Position numbers and translations under genes: made by a program
In this document: positions 48,121-56,824 of the stretch, piece after piece
How positions within the stretch are numbered: the stretch's first letter is position 1
Layout: each line of letters opens with the position of its first letter
NCBI GenBank assembly: GCA_020629545.1
Contig: JAHDDC010000001.1
Location: forward strand, 1 to 64,000
Length of the DNA stretch: 64,000 bases
Source: Hellea sp.
GTDB taxonomy: Bacteria; Pseudomonadota; Alphaproteobacteria; Caulobacterales; Maricaulaceae
Direction of reading: 5' to 3'
Notes under the pieces: generated by a model
Told to the model about the DNA's origin: nothing
What the model saw: the letters and a program-made list of their open reading frames with translations, nothing else
The model's database searches: none

Positions 48121-48909
48121 CTAGAGCTTTACATCTGTTAAATTGAGCTTAGATCTTAGCTTCGCCATTCCTGATATATAGCGATCATAATCCATAGCCT
48201 TGGCTTTGAAATAATCTCCCACAACAGGATGTGACAATACAAGAAACTCATTTTTGGAAATCGAGACCTTTAGCGCATTCGCAACGTCCGAAGGCTCCAA
48301 GAGTCCATCTTTATTGTTCTCAGCAAAAGACATCCCCTTGGTCATATTAGTTCGTACATATTGGGGACATACAGCGTGTACTGAAATTCCATCCGCTTGA
48401 TGTTCAATCGCCATAGCTTCAGCGAACCCGAGGACAGCGTGTTTCGTTGCACTATATGAAGCACTTCCAATTTGATTTAATAGTCCTGCGGCTGAAGAGA
48501 CGATAACGAATCTACCGCCTCCTCTGGCCTTCCAAGACGGTATCAATCGACGAGCGGCATACACACTTGCCATAACATTTACCGCCCAGCTCGTTTCCCA
48601 TGATTGATTGCTAGCCCCTGCGGCGTTTCCCTCTCGTCCGTCATCAAAGCCTACTCCAGCATTTGAAATGAAAATATCAATCGGTCCAGACTTAGCCTCC
48701 GCTTCATCTATAAACCCGACCATCGCGGTCTCATCACCGACATCACAGGCATATCCAAACATATTGTCAGGTAGATTTGTGGGTGCGGTCAAGTCAGATA
48801 CAGAAACGACTGCACCCTCGGCCAAAAACATATCGGCAAAGCCCCTGCCAATTCCCCCCAACGCGCCAGTAATGGCCACGTGCTGGCCCTCAAAGTTCTT
48901 ATTATCCAT
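48121..48909 (-). CDS. SDR-family oxidoreductase
   Basis: The 262-residue short-chain dehydrogenase has GALGGIGRGFA for nucleotide binding, FISNAGVGFD (an NAG variant), and the Ser/Tyr/Lys triad in IVSSAAGLLNQIGSASYSATKHAV. CPQYVRTNMTKG closes the substrate loop. It is the first gene of the six-gene cluster and lies 9 bases before the second SDR. A possible promoter is just upstream at 48947-48952. Confidence 0.92.
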   Translation of the reverse strand: MDNKNFEGQHVAITGALGGIGRGFADMFLAEGAVVSVSDLTAPTNLPDNMFGYACDVGDETAMVGFIDEAEAKSGPIDIFISNAGVGFDDGREGNAAGASNQSWETSWAVNVMASVYAARRLIPSWKARGGGRFVIVSSAAGLLNQIGSASYSATKHAVLGFAEAMAIEHQADGISVHAVCPQYVRTNMTKGMSFAENNKDGLLEPSDVANALKVSISKNEFLVLSHPVVGDYFKAKAMDYDRYISGMAKLRSKLNLTDVKL

Positions 48910-48946
48910 GTTGAATTACTAAACACGGAGAATGACCTACGCAACC

Positions 48947-48952
48947 ATTATA
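48947..48952 (-). promoter_or_regulatory. Candidate -10 box for the acyl-CoA dehydrogenase cluster
   Basis: Read on the minus strand this is TATAAT, a perfect sigma-70 -10 hexamer, about 38 bases before the SDR start at 48909. No good -35 (TTGACA) is present at 16-18 bases upstream, so any activity would need an activator or rely on the -10. It lies just past the terminator of the preceding unit, in the correct place for a promoter. Confidence 0.4.
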
Positions 48953-48981
48953 TGCAAAAAGTTGTATATCAGAAATTTTAT

Positions 48982-49010
48982 AAAAAAAAGCCCGCCTGTA
49001 ATAGGCGGGC
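48982..49010 (-). terminator. Intrinsic terminator of the OmpA/HhH unit
   Basis: GCCCGCCT (48990-48997) and AGGCGGGC (49003-49010) form a perfect 8-base-pair GC-rich stem with a GTAAT loop. On the minus strand it is followed by T8 (A8 on plus at 48982-48989). It lies 24 bases after the stop of the gene ending at 49035. It is the strongest intrinsic terminator in the window. Confidence 0.93.
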
Positions 49011-49034
49011 CTTCAAACGATTAAGGTCTATACC

Positions 49035-50270
49035 CTACTCAAAAACGCTGAGCTTTTTAACGCGACGCGCCATCAGGTAATAGAATGTGACACGGTTTTT
49101 CAGTCTAGCAGACTTCATTTCCGCGCAGGTATCTGCGGCTGCTTTTTCAGCTGCAGCTTGCGATAGGCCTAGTTTCTTCATGCCGAAGTTTTTAGAAACT
49201 GTAGCAATCTCCGTCGCATCAGAACACGCGACCAACGAAGAGTCACGATTGTTCAGTGATGGCCCAAGATACTTGGCGATATTGTCAATTGTTCCTGCCT
49301 TAGCAGCGCCGTGGAACTTACGAACCTGAGCGTAGTATTTAGAATACTTAGAACCTGCTGCTGAAGATTTCTTGGAAGATGTTGATTTCTTCGCAGTCGT
49401 TTTCTTGGCAGAAGACTTCTTCGCTATCGCAGGCGCAGCTTTCATGGCACGAGGCTTCCCTCCAGCAGCCAATCCTTTAGCTTGCTTAACCCACTCGTCA
49501 CGCTGAATGCGGCCAGGAATAGAGTCGATTAGCTCTTCAACCATATTCACATCTTTTGCCTTCCAAGCACCAATTTGACGGAAGTAGTAAATACCTTTTC
49601 CGTTCAAGTCCTTTTCAAACTTTGGACCGATGCCTTTGATAAGCTTAAGATCATCCGGCTTACCGTCCGTCGGTCCATCGGTATATAGAACCTTAGGCTT
49701 TGGTGCCTTCTTAGCCGCCGGCTTTTTAGCTGGTGCCTTTTTAGCTGGTGCCTTTTTCTTAGCAACGGGCTTTTTCTTTGCGACCGGCTTCTTCTTCGCA
49801 GGTGCTTTCGTAGCCGAAGCTTTCTTGGCAGCAGGCTTCTTCTTCGCGGCAGGCTTGGCTTTTGCCTTGGGAGCCTCAGCCAATCGACCTTCGAGATATT
49901 TCACGCGAGCCGCAAGATAGCGGTTACGCCACTCGAGCGCATAAGAGTCGTCGTCACCATCAGCAGCACCAGCGGTCAATGAAGCCGCCGCAGGAGCTGC
50001 AGCCGGCGCGGCTGAAAGCTGTGATTTAAGAGATGAAATTTCACCATCACTTGTCGACAAGCGACCTTCCAACTCGCGGATACGAGCCCGAAGACCATCT
50101 GATTCAGCTCGCAACTGGCCTTCACCCTCGGCGCTTAGATCACCTGTGTGACGATTACGTCCTAGCAAGCCCCAAAGAAGCCAGCCAAGCAACAGGCCCA
50201 AAAGTCCCATTAAAAAGAGTGGAAGCCACCCAAAACACGTTAGATAAGATAATACACTACCCATAATCAT
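49035..50270 (-). CDS. Membrane-anchored multi-domain protein: coiled coil, Ala/Lys tail, HhH, DUF2853-like
   Basis: The overall protein is not one I recognise; function is unknown. Residues 13-37 are a single membrane helix; 50-90 a coiled coil (RARIRELEGRL...); 134-195 an almost pure Ala/Lys/Pro run built from KKPAAKKA and KKKPVAKKK units, like histone H1 tails; 205-265 a helix-hairpin-helix-like module (DDLKLIKGIGPKFEKDLNGKGI); 270-305 a Lys/Ser linker; 315-411 resembles DUF2853 (NIAKYLGPSLNNRDSS, NFGMKKLGL, NRVTFYYLMARRV). The basic segments would bind nucleic acid or another polyanion, tethered to the membrane. GGGGA precedes the ATG. It follows the OmpA-type gene by 11 bases and is closed by a strong terminator. 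Confidence 0.85.
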   Translation of the reverse strand: MIMGSVLSYLTCFGWLPLFLMGLLGLLLGWLLWGLLGRNRHTGDLSAEGEGQLRAESDGLRARIRELEGRLSTSDGEISSLKSQLSAAPAAAPAAASLTAGAADGDDDSYALEWRNRYLAARVKYLEGRLAEAPKAKAKPAAKKKPAAKKASATKAPAKKKPVAKKKPVAKKKAPAKKAPAKKPAAKKAPKPKVLYTDGPTDGKPDDLKLIKGIGPKFEKDLNGKGIYYFRQIGAWKAKDVNMVEELIDSIPGRIQRDEWVKQAKGLAAGGKPRAMKAAPAIAKKSSAKKTTAKKSTSSKKSSAAGSKYSKYYAQVRKFHGAAKAGTIDNIAKYLGPSLNNRDSSLVACSDATEIATVSKNFGMKKLGLSQAAAEKAAADTCAEMKSARLKNRVTFYYLMARRVKKLSVFE

Positions 50271-50281
50271 AACTAAATCCC

Positions 50282-51403
50282 CTACTTAGATTGAGATACA
50301 ACGAAATTGATCCGCCGATTAGCCGCGCGGCCTTCGGGAGTATCGTTTGTTGCTATTGGTTGAGACTCGCCAAATCCCTTGGCAGTCATTCTTGATATTT
50401 CTACGCCGTTATCAGCGAGGTAAGCCACAACTGATGACGCTCGCTGCTCACTGAGCCACTGATTATAATCATCAGATCCTTCGCTGTCCGTGTGGCCTTC
50501 CACCAAGACTTTAAAGGACTTACACTGATTGGCGGCCGAAGCCAGCGTATTCAATAGATTGAAACTCTGAGCCCCGCGAATTTCAGCCTTCGCGGATGCG
50601 AAGTTCACGCGTGTGTCGCCTTTGAGCTGATCGAACAGACCCTGGCATAGACTTGCGGACTTAACTTCACCGGCATTAACAGCAGCGGTATTTGGAACAG
50701 TAATATTCGCAGCACCAGTATAGCCACTCGTAAGTGACGTGACCTTTGCATTGATGCGGTCTCTTACGGAAGGCTCCGTTGTTATGCCTCGAATAAGTGC
50801 CTGCTGATCGTCGAGCGTAAATACGCCGCTATCCAAAGCAGCAAGCTCTGGCAAATGCGCGCTAATTATATTTTCCCAATCTGCATTCGGTGCGCCAGCT
50901 GCGACGCTGACTTTCTTACCACGAAGGTTCGCACCAAAGAGAGAACTAGCCTCTGAGATAATACGATTTTTCTCGGCTTGACTACGAACATAACCTGTCA
51001 GATCGACTTTACCGTCTTCCAGCTTAGTTGCAGAAAATCGGTATGGCGACACGGTAGGTATAGCAGGCTTTTTAACAACAGGCGCCGGCTTCGCTTTAGC
51101 AACTTCAAAATTATTGCTGACCTTGTGCCAGATCTTCCCTTTTTTCTTACACGTCTTGCATTCTGTATTCGCCGCTACCTGAGCTGCCGCGTCCGCAAGT
51201 GCTTGCGACGGTGCATTACCTGTTAGCTTGGCCACATTGCCTTCCATTTCAACTTTAGCAAAATTGTATTTGCCTGCGGCTAAAGCAGACTCAATTGACT
51301 CGCCCATCTGAACTGAACGCGCTTTCGCGTTCCATGGACCAACCATTGTCAGTAAAGCTGAAATGATCGCGAGGATGATCAATCCCCAAAACCACTTCCC
51401 CAT
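50282..51403 (-). CDS. OmpA-family protein with N-terminal anchor and BON-like repeats
   Basis: The 373-residue protein starts with one membrane helix (FWGLIILAIISALLTMVG), not a cleaved signal, so it is probably inner-membrane anchored with a periplasmic body. Two BON-like segments follow (VEMEGNVAKLTGNAPSQALADAAAQVAA at about 52-80; KLEDGKVDLTGYVRSQAEKNRI near 130-150), with a CKTC motif between them. The last 120 residues are an OmpA-type peptidoglycan-binding domain (VLVEGHTDSEGSDDYNQWLSEQRASSV, GFGESQPIATNDTPEGRAANRRI). It likely ties the inner membrane to the cell wall. The multi-domain HhH protein gene follows 11 bases downstream in one operon. Confidence 0.88.
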   Translation of the reverse strand: MGKWFWGLIILAIISALLTMVGPWNAKARSVQMGESIESALAAGKYNFAKVEMEGNVAKLTGNAPSQALADAAAQVAANTECKTCKKKGKIWHKVSNNFEVAKAKPAPVVKKPAIPTVSPYRFSATKLEDGKVDLTGYVRSQAEKNRIISEASSLFGANLRGKKVSVAAGAPNADWENIISAHLPELAALDSGVFTLDDQQALIRGITTEPSVRDRINAKVTSLTSGYTGAANITVPNTAAVNAGEVKSASLCQGLFDQLKGDTRVNFASAKAEIRGAQSFNLLNTLASAANQCKSFKVLVEGHTDSEGSDDYNQWLSEQRASSVVAYLADNGVEISRMTAKGFGESQPIATNDTPEGRAANRRINFVVSQSK

Positions 51404-51457
51404 AATTCCCTCCTCGGAAGTTAAATATCGATTCGTCTTAACTCATTGTACGTAATG

Positions 51458-51470
51458 ATGCAACTTGCAT
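51458..51470. promoter_or_regulatory. 13-base palindrome upstream of the OmpA-type gene
   Basis: ATGCAA-C-TTGCAT is a perfect inverted repeat around one base, about 55 bases upstream of the OmpA-type start at 51403. Position and symmetry would suit an operator for a dimeric regulator. It occurs once here and no regulator can be named. Confidence 0.3.
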
Positions 51471-51512
51471 TAGCTGCAGTACATGAACAAGCAATGAAGG
51501 GGATAACAGACG

Positions 51513-52469
51513 CTAAAGCAGCGCCTCTTTTGCGGCCTTATACTCCGCCTTCATTTGATCGACAACTTCTTGAACGCTTGGAGCAGAATGAATGGTACCA
51601 ACGCCTTGACCAGAGCCCCAAATATCTTTCCAGGCTTTAGCATCAGTATTTCCTCCTGATCCGAAATTCATCGATGATTTATCAGCCTCCGGCAGGTTAT
51701 TTGGATCAAGTCCCGCTGCTTCAATACTAGACTTCAGATAATTACCGTGGACCCCCGTAAATAATGACGAATAAACAATGTCCTCACCGGCGGAGTCGAC
51801 GATGGCTTTTTTATAGGCTTCGCTCGCATTGGCTTCTTTAGTTGCGATGAAACGCGTCCCTAAATAGGCAAGATCAGCGCCCATGGCTTGAGCTGCCAAA
51901 ATAGACCCCCCTGTTGAAATGGAACCGGAACAAAGTAGCGGACCATCATGAAACTCCCGAATTTCAGGAACCAAAGCAAATGGAGATAGTCGACCAGCAT
52001 GGCCACCTGCCCCAGCGCAAACTGCTATAATGCCGTCTGCGCCGATAGAGAGAGCCTTTTGCGTATGTCGAATATTTGTGACGTCATGGAGCACGGTTCC
52101 CCCATATGAGTGCGCCGCATCATAAACCATCTGACTGGCTTGAAGACTCGTAATGATGATTGGCACCTCGTGCTTCACGCAAACCTGCATGTCATGTTCG
52201 AGCCGATTATTTGACCCATGGCAAATTTGATTGACGGCAAACGGCGCTACTTTTTTATCGGGATTTTCTTTTTGATAAGCCTCTAACTCCAGTTTGATCC
52301 GAACTATCCATTTCTCTAACTCCTCTGCCGGACGGGCATTCAAAGCCGGGAAAGACCCAACGATTCCAGCCTTACACTGAGCTATAACGAGTTCTGGGCC
52401 TGAAACGATAAACAAGGGTGCACCAATAACGGGTAATTCAAGGTTTTGTAAAATTTCGGGAAGTGCCAT
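51513..52469 (-). CDS. Nitronate monooxygenase family protein
   Basis: This 318-residue FMN-dependent TIM-barrel enzyme belongs to the NMO/2-nitropropane dioxygenase family. Signatures are LELPVIGAPLFIVSGPELVIAQCKAGIVGSFPALNAR at the N terminus, IIAVCAGAGGHAGRLSPFALVPEIR, SGSISTGGSILAAQAMGADLAYLGTRFIAT and FTGVHGNYLKSSI. Family members oxidise toxic propionate 3-nitronate or act as NADH:quinone reductases. A GGAG ribosome site precedes the ATG. It follows the M28 peptidase gene by 3 bases. Confidence 0.93.
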   Translation of the reverse strand: MALPEILQNLELPVIGAPLFIVSGPELVIAQCKAGIVGSFPALNARPAEELEKWIVRIKLELEAYQKENPDKKVAPFAVNQICHGSNNRLEHDMQVCVKHEVPIIITSLQASQMVYDAAHSYGGTVLHDVTNIRHTQKALSIGADGIIAVCAGAGGHAGRLSPFALVPEIREFHDGPLLCSGSISTGGSILAAQAMGADLAYLGTRFIATKEANASEAYKKAIVDSAGEDIVYSSLFTGVHGNYLKSSIEAAGLDPNNLPEADKSSMNFGSGGNTDAKAWKDIWGSGQGVGTIHSAPSVQEVVDQMKAEYKAAKEALL

Positions 52470-52472
52470 TTA

Positions 52473-53927
52473 TTATTCTCCAATTATTTCTGGTTCTTGT
52501 CTAAAATCAACATCGGCTTCTGAGGCCATCCAAATCATAGTTGCCCAAGCCGCCACATTCTGGGCGACAGCGTCTTGGTCAATTTTATCAAATGTATCAT
52601 CATGGGTATGGTGCAAATCAAAATAGTCAGTTCCATCCTGCTGCAAACGAATAGCGGGAACACCTTTAGCCCGAAGCGGGATAATATCCGGCCCGCCAGA
52701 TGTGTCGCCATCTTCCATTGCAATGCCAAGATGCTCGATCGATTTTTGAATTTCCATGATCTTATCGCGGGCCGCCCCCTGCACGGTTGTTCGAACAGCA
52801 TAAACGCGCTCGGCACCGAAATCCGACTCACTGGCCAATACGTGATTGTTCAGGTTGTCACTATGTTTCTCCGCATAAGCGAAAGCTCCGAGCAAACCAA
52901 TTTCTTCTGCGCCGAAAGCAACTAGACGAATGGTACGCTTGGGCTTTAGCCCGCTATCAACAAGAACTTTGATTGCGCCTGCCGTAATACCTACTCCAGC
53001 TCCATCATCGACCGCACCTGTCCCTAAGTCCCAACTGTCCAAATGACCGCCGATCAAAATGATCTCATCCGGTTTTTCTGTCCCTATCAAATCGCCAACG
53101 ACATTACCCGACGGCAAATCACCAACAGATTTAGGCGTTAAGGTGAGTTTGAGCGTCACAGTCTCACCTCGGCCCAATATTCGTTCAAGCTGATCAGCAT
53201 CAGGCGCCGAAAGGGCTCCGATCGGAATAGGCTTAACATTATCGCGATAACGCATCTGGCCGGTATGCGGGAATCGATGACTATCGGTGCCGACAGATCG
53301 AATAACGACAGCTAAAGCGCCTCTTTTTGAAGCCTCGGTAGCACCAAGTTGTCGCTTCTTATTTGCAGGGCCATATCCAGCTCCATCATGAGCCTTTTCC
53401 ATATGACCGGAAATAAAAACGATTTTACCCTCAAGCCCGCCATCAGGGGCATTCTCAAGATCTTCATATGTCGGAAAATAAGCAATCGGTGCTTCGATTC
53501 CACTATCTGGCGTTGCTGCGGAACCCCCAAGAGCTGTTATTTCCAGTTTCTGCGGAAATGGCGCAATGATCTCTGCATGCTCCTCTCCGCGTATCCACCC
53601 CGGAACTGTAAATGGCTCTATCCGGACATTGGAGAGACCAATATCCTTAAACTTCTTCACGGCCCAGTCTCGCGCTTTAGCTTCCTCCGGGCTTCCGGCG
53701 AGCCGTTGACCGATTTCAGTCGTAACGGACTCAATGATGTCATAACCATGAGTGCCCGCCAGGGCTGTATTCTGAATGAGCTCAATCTCTGGCGCAAGCT
53801 GAACCTGTTTCGCTGATTTAACCGATTGGTTTGCAATTTTTTCCATTGAATTTGAGTTCTGCATCTGCTCTCCCGAACAACTAACCAGAACTAAAGACAA
53901 CAATGAGACAGAAATAAATTTGCGCAT
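52473..53927 (-). CDS. M28-family metallopeptidase lipoprotein (carboxypeptidase Q-like)
   Basis: The 484-residue protein carries a lipoprotein signal with lipobox LVSC. The zinc site is canonical: His/Asp in IGGHLDSWDLGTGAVDDGAGV, Glu-Glu in FGAEEIGLLGAFAY, Asp in ASESDFGAERV and His in HHTHDDTFDKID. A PA-like insertion (EGKIVFISGHMEKAHDG...) lies before the catalytic core. Layout resembles plasma glutamate carboxypeptidase (carboxypeptidase Q), which trims dipeptides. It diverges from another M28 gene at 54056 and is upstream of the nitronate monooxygenase gene in the same unit. Confidence 0.92.
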   Translation of the reverse strand: MRKFISVSLLSLVLVSCSGEQMQNSNSMEKIANQSVKSAKQVQLAPEIELIQNTALAGTHGYDIIESVTTEIGQRLAGSPEEAKARDWAVKKFKDIGLSNVRIEPFTVPGWIRGEEHAEIIAPFPQKLEITALGGSAATPDSGIEAPIAYFPTYEDLENAPDGGLEGKIVFISGHMEKAHDGAGYGPANKKRQLGATEASKRGALAVVIRSVGTDSHRFPHTGQMRYRDNVKPIPIGALSAPDADQLERILGRGETVTLKLTLTPKSVGDLPSGNVVGDLIGTEKPDEIILIGGHLDSWDLGTGAVDDGAGVGITAGAIKVLVDSGLKPKRTIRLVAFGAEEIGLLGAFAYAEKHSDNLNNHVLASESDFGAERVYAVRTTVQGAARDKIMEIQKSIEHLGIAMEDGDTSGGPDIIPLRAKGVPAIRLQQDGTDYFDLHHTHDDTFDKIDQDAVAQNVAAWATMIWMASEADVDFRQEPEIIGE

Positions 53928-54014
53928 GGCGAGAATACCTCAATGACCGAATTTGCAGCTGTTTCGCAAAGTCGTGCCTCAAATACAATTATAAAATGGC
54001 TTTTATTTTTTTCA

Positions 54015-54034
54015 CGATTGTGATTGAACAATCG
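54015..54034. promoter_or_regulatory. Inverted repeat between divergent M28 peptidase genes
   Basis: CGATTGT (54015-54021) and ACAATCG (54028-54034) are perfect arms around a 6-base spacer, 22 bases before the ATG at 54056. The spot lies in the 128-base divergent region between two peptidase genes. It could be an operator, but this is from symmetry alone. Confidence 0.35.
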
Positions 54035-54055
54035 AAACTGTATGAGGGCTGAGGA

Positions 54056-55720
54056 ATGAAAAAAATATCTGTAATGGCAGCTACGCTGGGATTATTACTC
54101 TCAACAACTGGCTGCAAGACCGAAGTTGAAAAAGAAACCCCGTTTATAAAAGCACCAATTGCGTCTGCGGCGGACTTAGGTCGCCGAATAGAAAAACTTT
54201 CTTCGGACGAATTAGAAGGCCGCGCACCAAGCACGCCTGGCGGCGTCGCAGCCAGTCAATACATTGCAGACGAAATGAAAGCGGCCGGGATGGTTCCTAT
54301 GGGTGTCAATGGGACTTATTTCCAGCCGGTTACGCTGACCGAGTCCCAATTACTGCCGTCTTCGAGTTTTGAAGTCAGGAACGGCGATCAAACAATTATG
54401 CAAAGCGATCCCAGCAATTCGGTGTATTGGACCAAAAGATCGGTTCCATCACTGACTGTCGAAAATAGCGAAGTTGTATTTGTTGGTTATGGTGTTGTGG
54501 CCCCTGAGTTTGGCTGGAACGATTATGAAGGCCTAGACGTTAAAGGCAAAACAGTCGTTATGCTGGTAAATGATCCAGGTTTTGCCACTCAGGACCCGGA
54601 AATATTTAAAGGAAATACAATGACTTATTACGGTCGTTGGACTTACAAATATGAGGAAGCTGGCCGTCAGGGGGCTGCGGCCGCGATCGTTATTCACGAA
54701 ACCAAACCAGCGAGTTATCCTTGGGCCGTTGTTGAAGGCGGCTGGACCGGGCCTCAGCTTGATTTAGAACGTCCAGATGGCGGTGCCAATCGAGCCATGC
54801 TTGAAGGATGGTTTCATTATGACGCCGCAAAATCAGTATTTGAGGCGGCCGGCCAAGATATTGAAGCACTCAAAAAAGCGGCGCTAACCAAAGATTTTAC
54901 GCCGGTTAGTCTGGATGGAATTTCTGTCAATGCACGCATTGACCAGACCTTTAAAAAGACAAAGTCGCGGAATGTGGCAGGCGGTGTAAAGGGAACGAAA
55001 TATCCAGACGAATATGTACTTTACATGGCTCACTGGGACCATATGGGTAAAAATCCTGATATGGAAGGCGACAATATTTTCAATGGTGCCGTGGATAATG
55101 CAACGGGAACCGCCGCTATTCTAGAAATTGGTCAAGCTTTTGTCGAACAAGGCGCACCAGAGAGATCGGCGATTTTCGTGGCCGTAACAGCCGAAGAATC
55201 TGGATTGCTAGGTTCCGCTTATTATGGTGCAGATCCGCTTGTACCACTTAAAGATACAGTGGGCGGAATAAATATCGATGCAATTCTTCCCGTTGGCAAA
55301 ACCAAAGATATGGTTGTTATTGGATATGGATCATCTGAACTTGAGGACAGGCTCAAAGATGTGATTGAGCCGCGCGGAATGTATATCGTTCCAGATCAAA
55401 AACCAGAAGCTGGTTATTTTTATCGATCCGATCACATAAGTTTGGCCAAATTGGGTGTTCCCATGCTGTACGCAGATGGCGGAGTTGATCATGAAACCCT
55501 GGGTAAAGAATATGGCATGAAGTTCGGTGACGATTACACCGCAGAACGCTACCATAAAGTTGCCGATGAATATGACAATAGCTGGGACTTATCTGGCATT
55601 CAGCAAACGACCGAAATATTATTTGAGCTAGGATATGATCTTGCCAATAGCCGTGATTGGCCAAATTGGTATGAGACTGCCGAATTCCGTACACTTCGGG
55701 ACGAAATGCGCAAAGACTAA
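54056..55720 (+). CDS. M28-family metallopeptidase lipoprotein with PA domain
   Basis: The 554-residue protein opens with a lipoprotein signal (lipobox STTGC). SSDELEGRAPSTPGGVAASQYIADEM is a typical start of the exported M28 family. A protease-associated domain lies at about residues 140-230 (VFVGYGVVAPEFGWNDYEGLDVKGKTVVMLVNDPGF...). The zinc site is intact: AHWDHMG, NGAVDNATGTAAILE, VTAEESGLLGSAYY, GGINIDAI and FYRSDHISLAKLGVPM. It probably cleaves N-terminal amino acids outside the inner membrane. GAGG lies before the ATG. The GT10 gene begins right after its stop. Confidence 0.94.
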   Translation: MKKISVMAATLGLLLSTTGCKTEVEKETPFIKAPIASAADLGRRIEKLSSDELEGRAPSTPGGVAASQYIADEMKAAGMVPMGVNGTYFQPVTLTESQLLPSSSFEVRNGDQTIMQSDPSNSVYWTKRSVPSLTVENSEVVFVGYGVVAPEFGWNDYEGLDVKGKTVVMLVNDPGFATQDPEIFKGNTMTYYGRWTYKYEEAGRQGAAAAIVIHETKPASYPWAVVEGGWTGPQLDLERPDGGANRAMLEGWFHYDAAKSVFEAAGQDIEALKKAALTKDFTPVSLDGISVNARIDQTFKKTKSRNVAGGVKGTKYPDEYVLYMAHWDHMGKNPDMEGDNIFNGAVDNATGTAAILEIGQAFVEQGAPERSAIFVAVTAEESGLLGSAYYGADPLVPLKDTVGGINIDAILPVGKTKDMVVIGYGSSELEDRLKDVIEPRGMYIVPDQKPEAGYFYRSDHISLAKLGVPMLYADGGVDHETLGKEYGMKFGDDYTAERYHKVADEYDNSWDLSGIQQTTEILFELGYDLANSRDWPNWYETAEFRTLRDEMRKD

Positions 55721-56767
55721 ATGAACTCAAAAATTCGCATTAAATTTTCAGGGCGAATTCGCCCTGAACAAAACCCGTCTTATTGGACAGCACTATTCCC
55801 TAACCAAGTTCCGCAAATTGGAAACTGCATATTTTCTTTTGACCCCGAAGATCGAAACTATGACTGGCTGGTTGTCTACGAAGATTTGATGTATCCGGAA
55901 AGTCAGGGAAAATCTACTCGCCGCGAAGTGCTCGCCTGTCCGCGCGAAAACACTTTGATCATTACGCAAGAACCAGAAACAATTAAAATATATGGGCCTG
56001 GATTTTTGTCCCAATATGGTCACGTTTTAAATGCGCAACCCAGCCAATATGTCGACCATCCCAATCATATTTTGCAGGTCTCTCCCATTAGGTGGTTTTA
56101 TGGACGCCCGCTGGAAAAATCCGACCACAATTACATCACTGTTGACTCAATGCGCTCAAGGGGCATGCCCAGAAAATTATCAAATATATCAACGGTTTGT
56201 TCCGATAAGCAAATGACAGAAGTCCTTAAGCAAAGGTATTTATTTACGTCTTATCTAAATAAAAACTTGGGGGATGATTTTGATTGGTATGGTCGCGGTA
56301 TTAGGCCTGTTAACGACAAATCTGAGGCAATGGATTCTTATCGCTATCACATTGGCGTTGAAAACCATCTATCTCCGCATTACTGGACGGACAAAATCTC
56401 GGATAGCTTCCTGGCTTACTGCCTGCCGCTATATTATGGCCCGAAGAATATCACCGACTATTTTGACCCCGACAGTTTCGTTGCGATCGATATTTACAAA
56501 CCTGAAGCCGCGCTTGAAACGATAAGAAAGACGCTGAAAGACAATTTATTTGAATCAAGAATAGATGCAATAACAGAGGCTCGAGAACTCGTTTTAACGG
56601 ATTATAATCTGGTCAACATAGCCGCTAGAATCGTAGAAGAACGCCATGACCCTTCGCTATCTCAAAAGGGCACTGGGGACATTCTTGGCCGTCATGCTTT
56701 TCGTCAAAAACACCCTCTCCTATCTGTCAAAGATCTCGCCTTCCGCGCAAAAATGCGCGTTTATTAG
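55721..56767 (+). CDS. Glycosyltransferase family 10 (fucosyltransferase-like)
   Basis: The 348-residue protein resembles GT10 alpha-fucosyltransferases in its C-terminal donor-binding half: YRYHIGVENHLSPHYWTDKISDSFLAYCLPLYYGPKNITDYFDPDSFVAID, corresponding to the family pattern of an FxxxxEN stretch followed by a TEK/TDK-F-A-xPxYxG block. The N-terminal half (WLVVYEDLMYP, CPRENTLIITQEPETIKIYG) is consistent with the acceptor domain. It would add a sugar, perhaps fucose, to a surface glycan. No other glycan genes are near. The ATG directly follows the M28 stop, so translation is coupled. Confidence 0.82.
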   Translation: MNSKIRIKFSGRIRPEQNPSYWTALFPNQVPQIGNCIFSFDPEDRNYDWLVVYEDLMYPESQGKSTRREVLACPRENTLIITQEPETIKIYGPGFLSQYGHVLNAQPSQYVDHPNHILQVSPIRWFYGRPLEKSDHNYITVDSMRSRGMPRKLSNISTVCSDKQMTEVLKQRYLFTSYLNKNLGDDFDWYGRGIRPVNDKSEAMDSYRYHIGVENHLSPHYWTDKISDSFLAYCLPLYYGPKNITDYFDPDSFVAIDIYKPEAALETIRKTLKDNLFESRIDAITEARELVLTDYNLVNIAARIVEERHDPSLSQKGTGDILGRHAFRQKHPLLSVKDLAFRAKMRVY

Positions 56768-56824
56768 TCCTAAGTACCGAAACATTCTATTGCCAAAGTC
56801 TGCAATCCGTTGAATAGATAGTTT

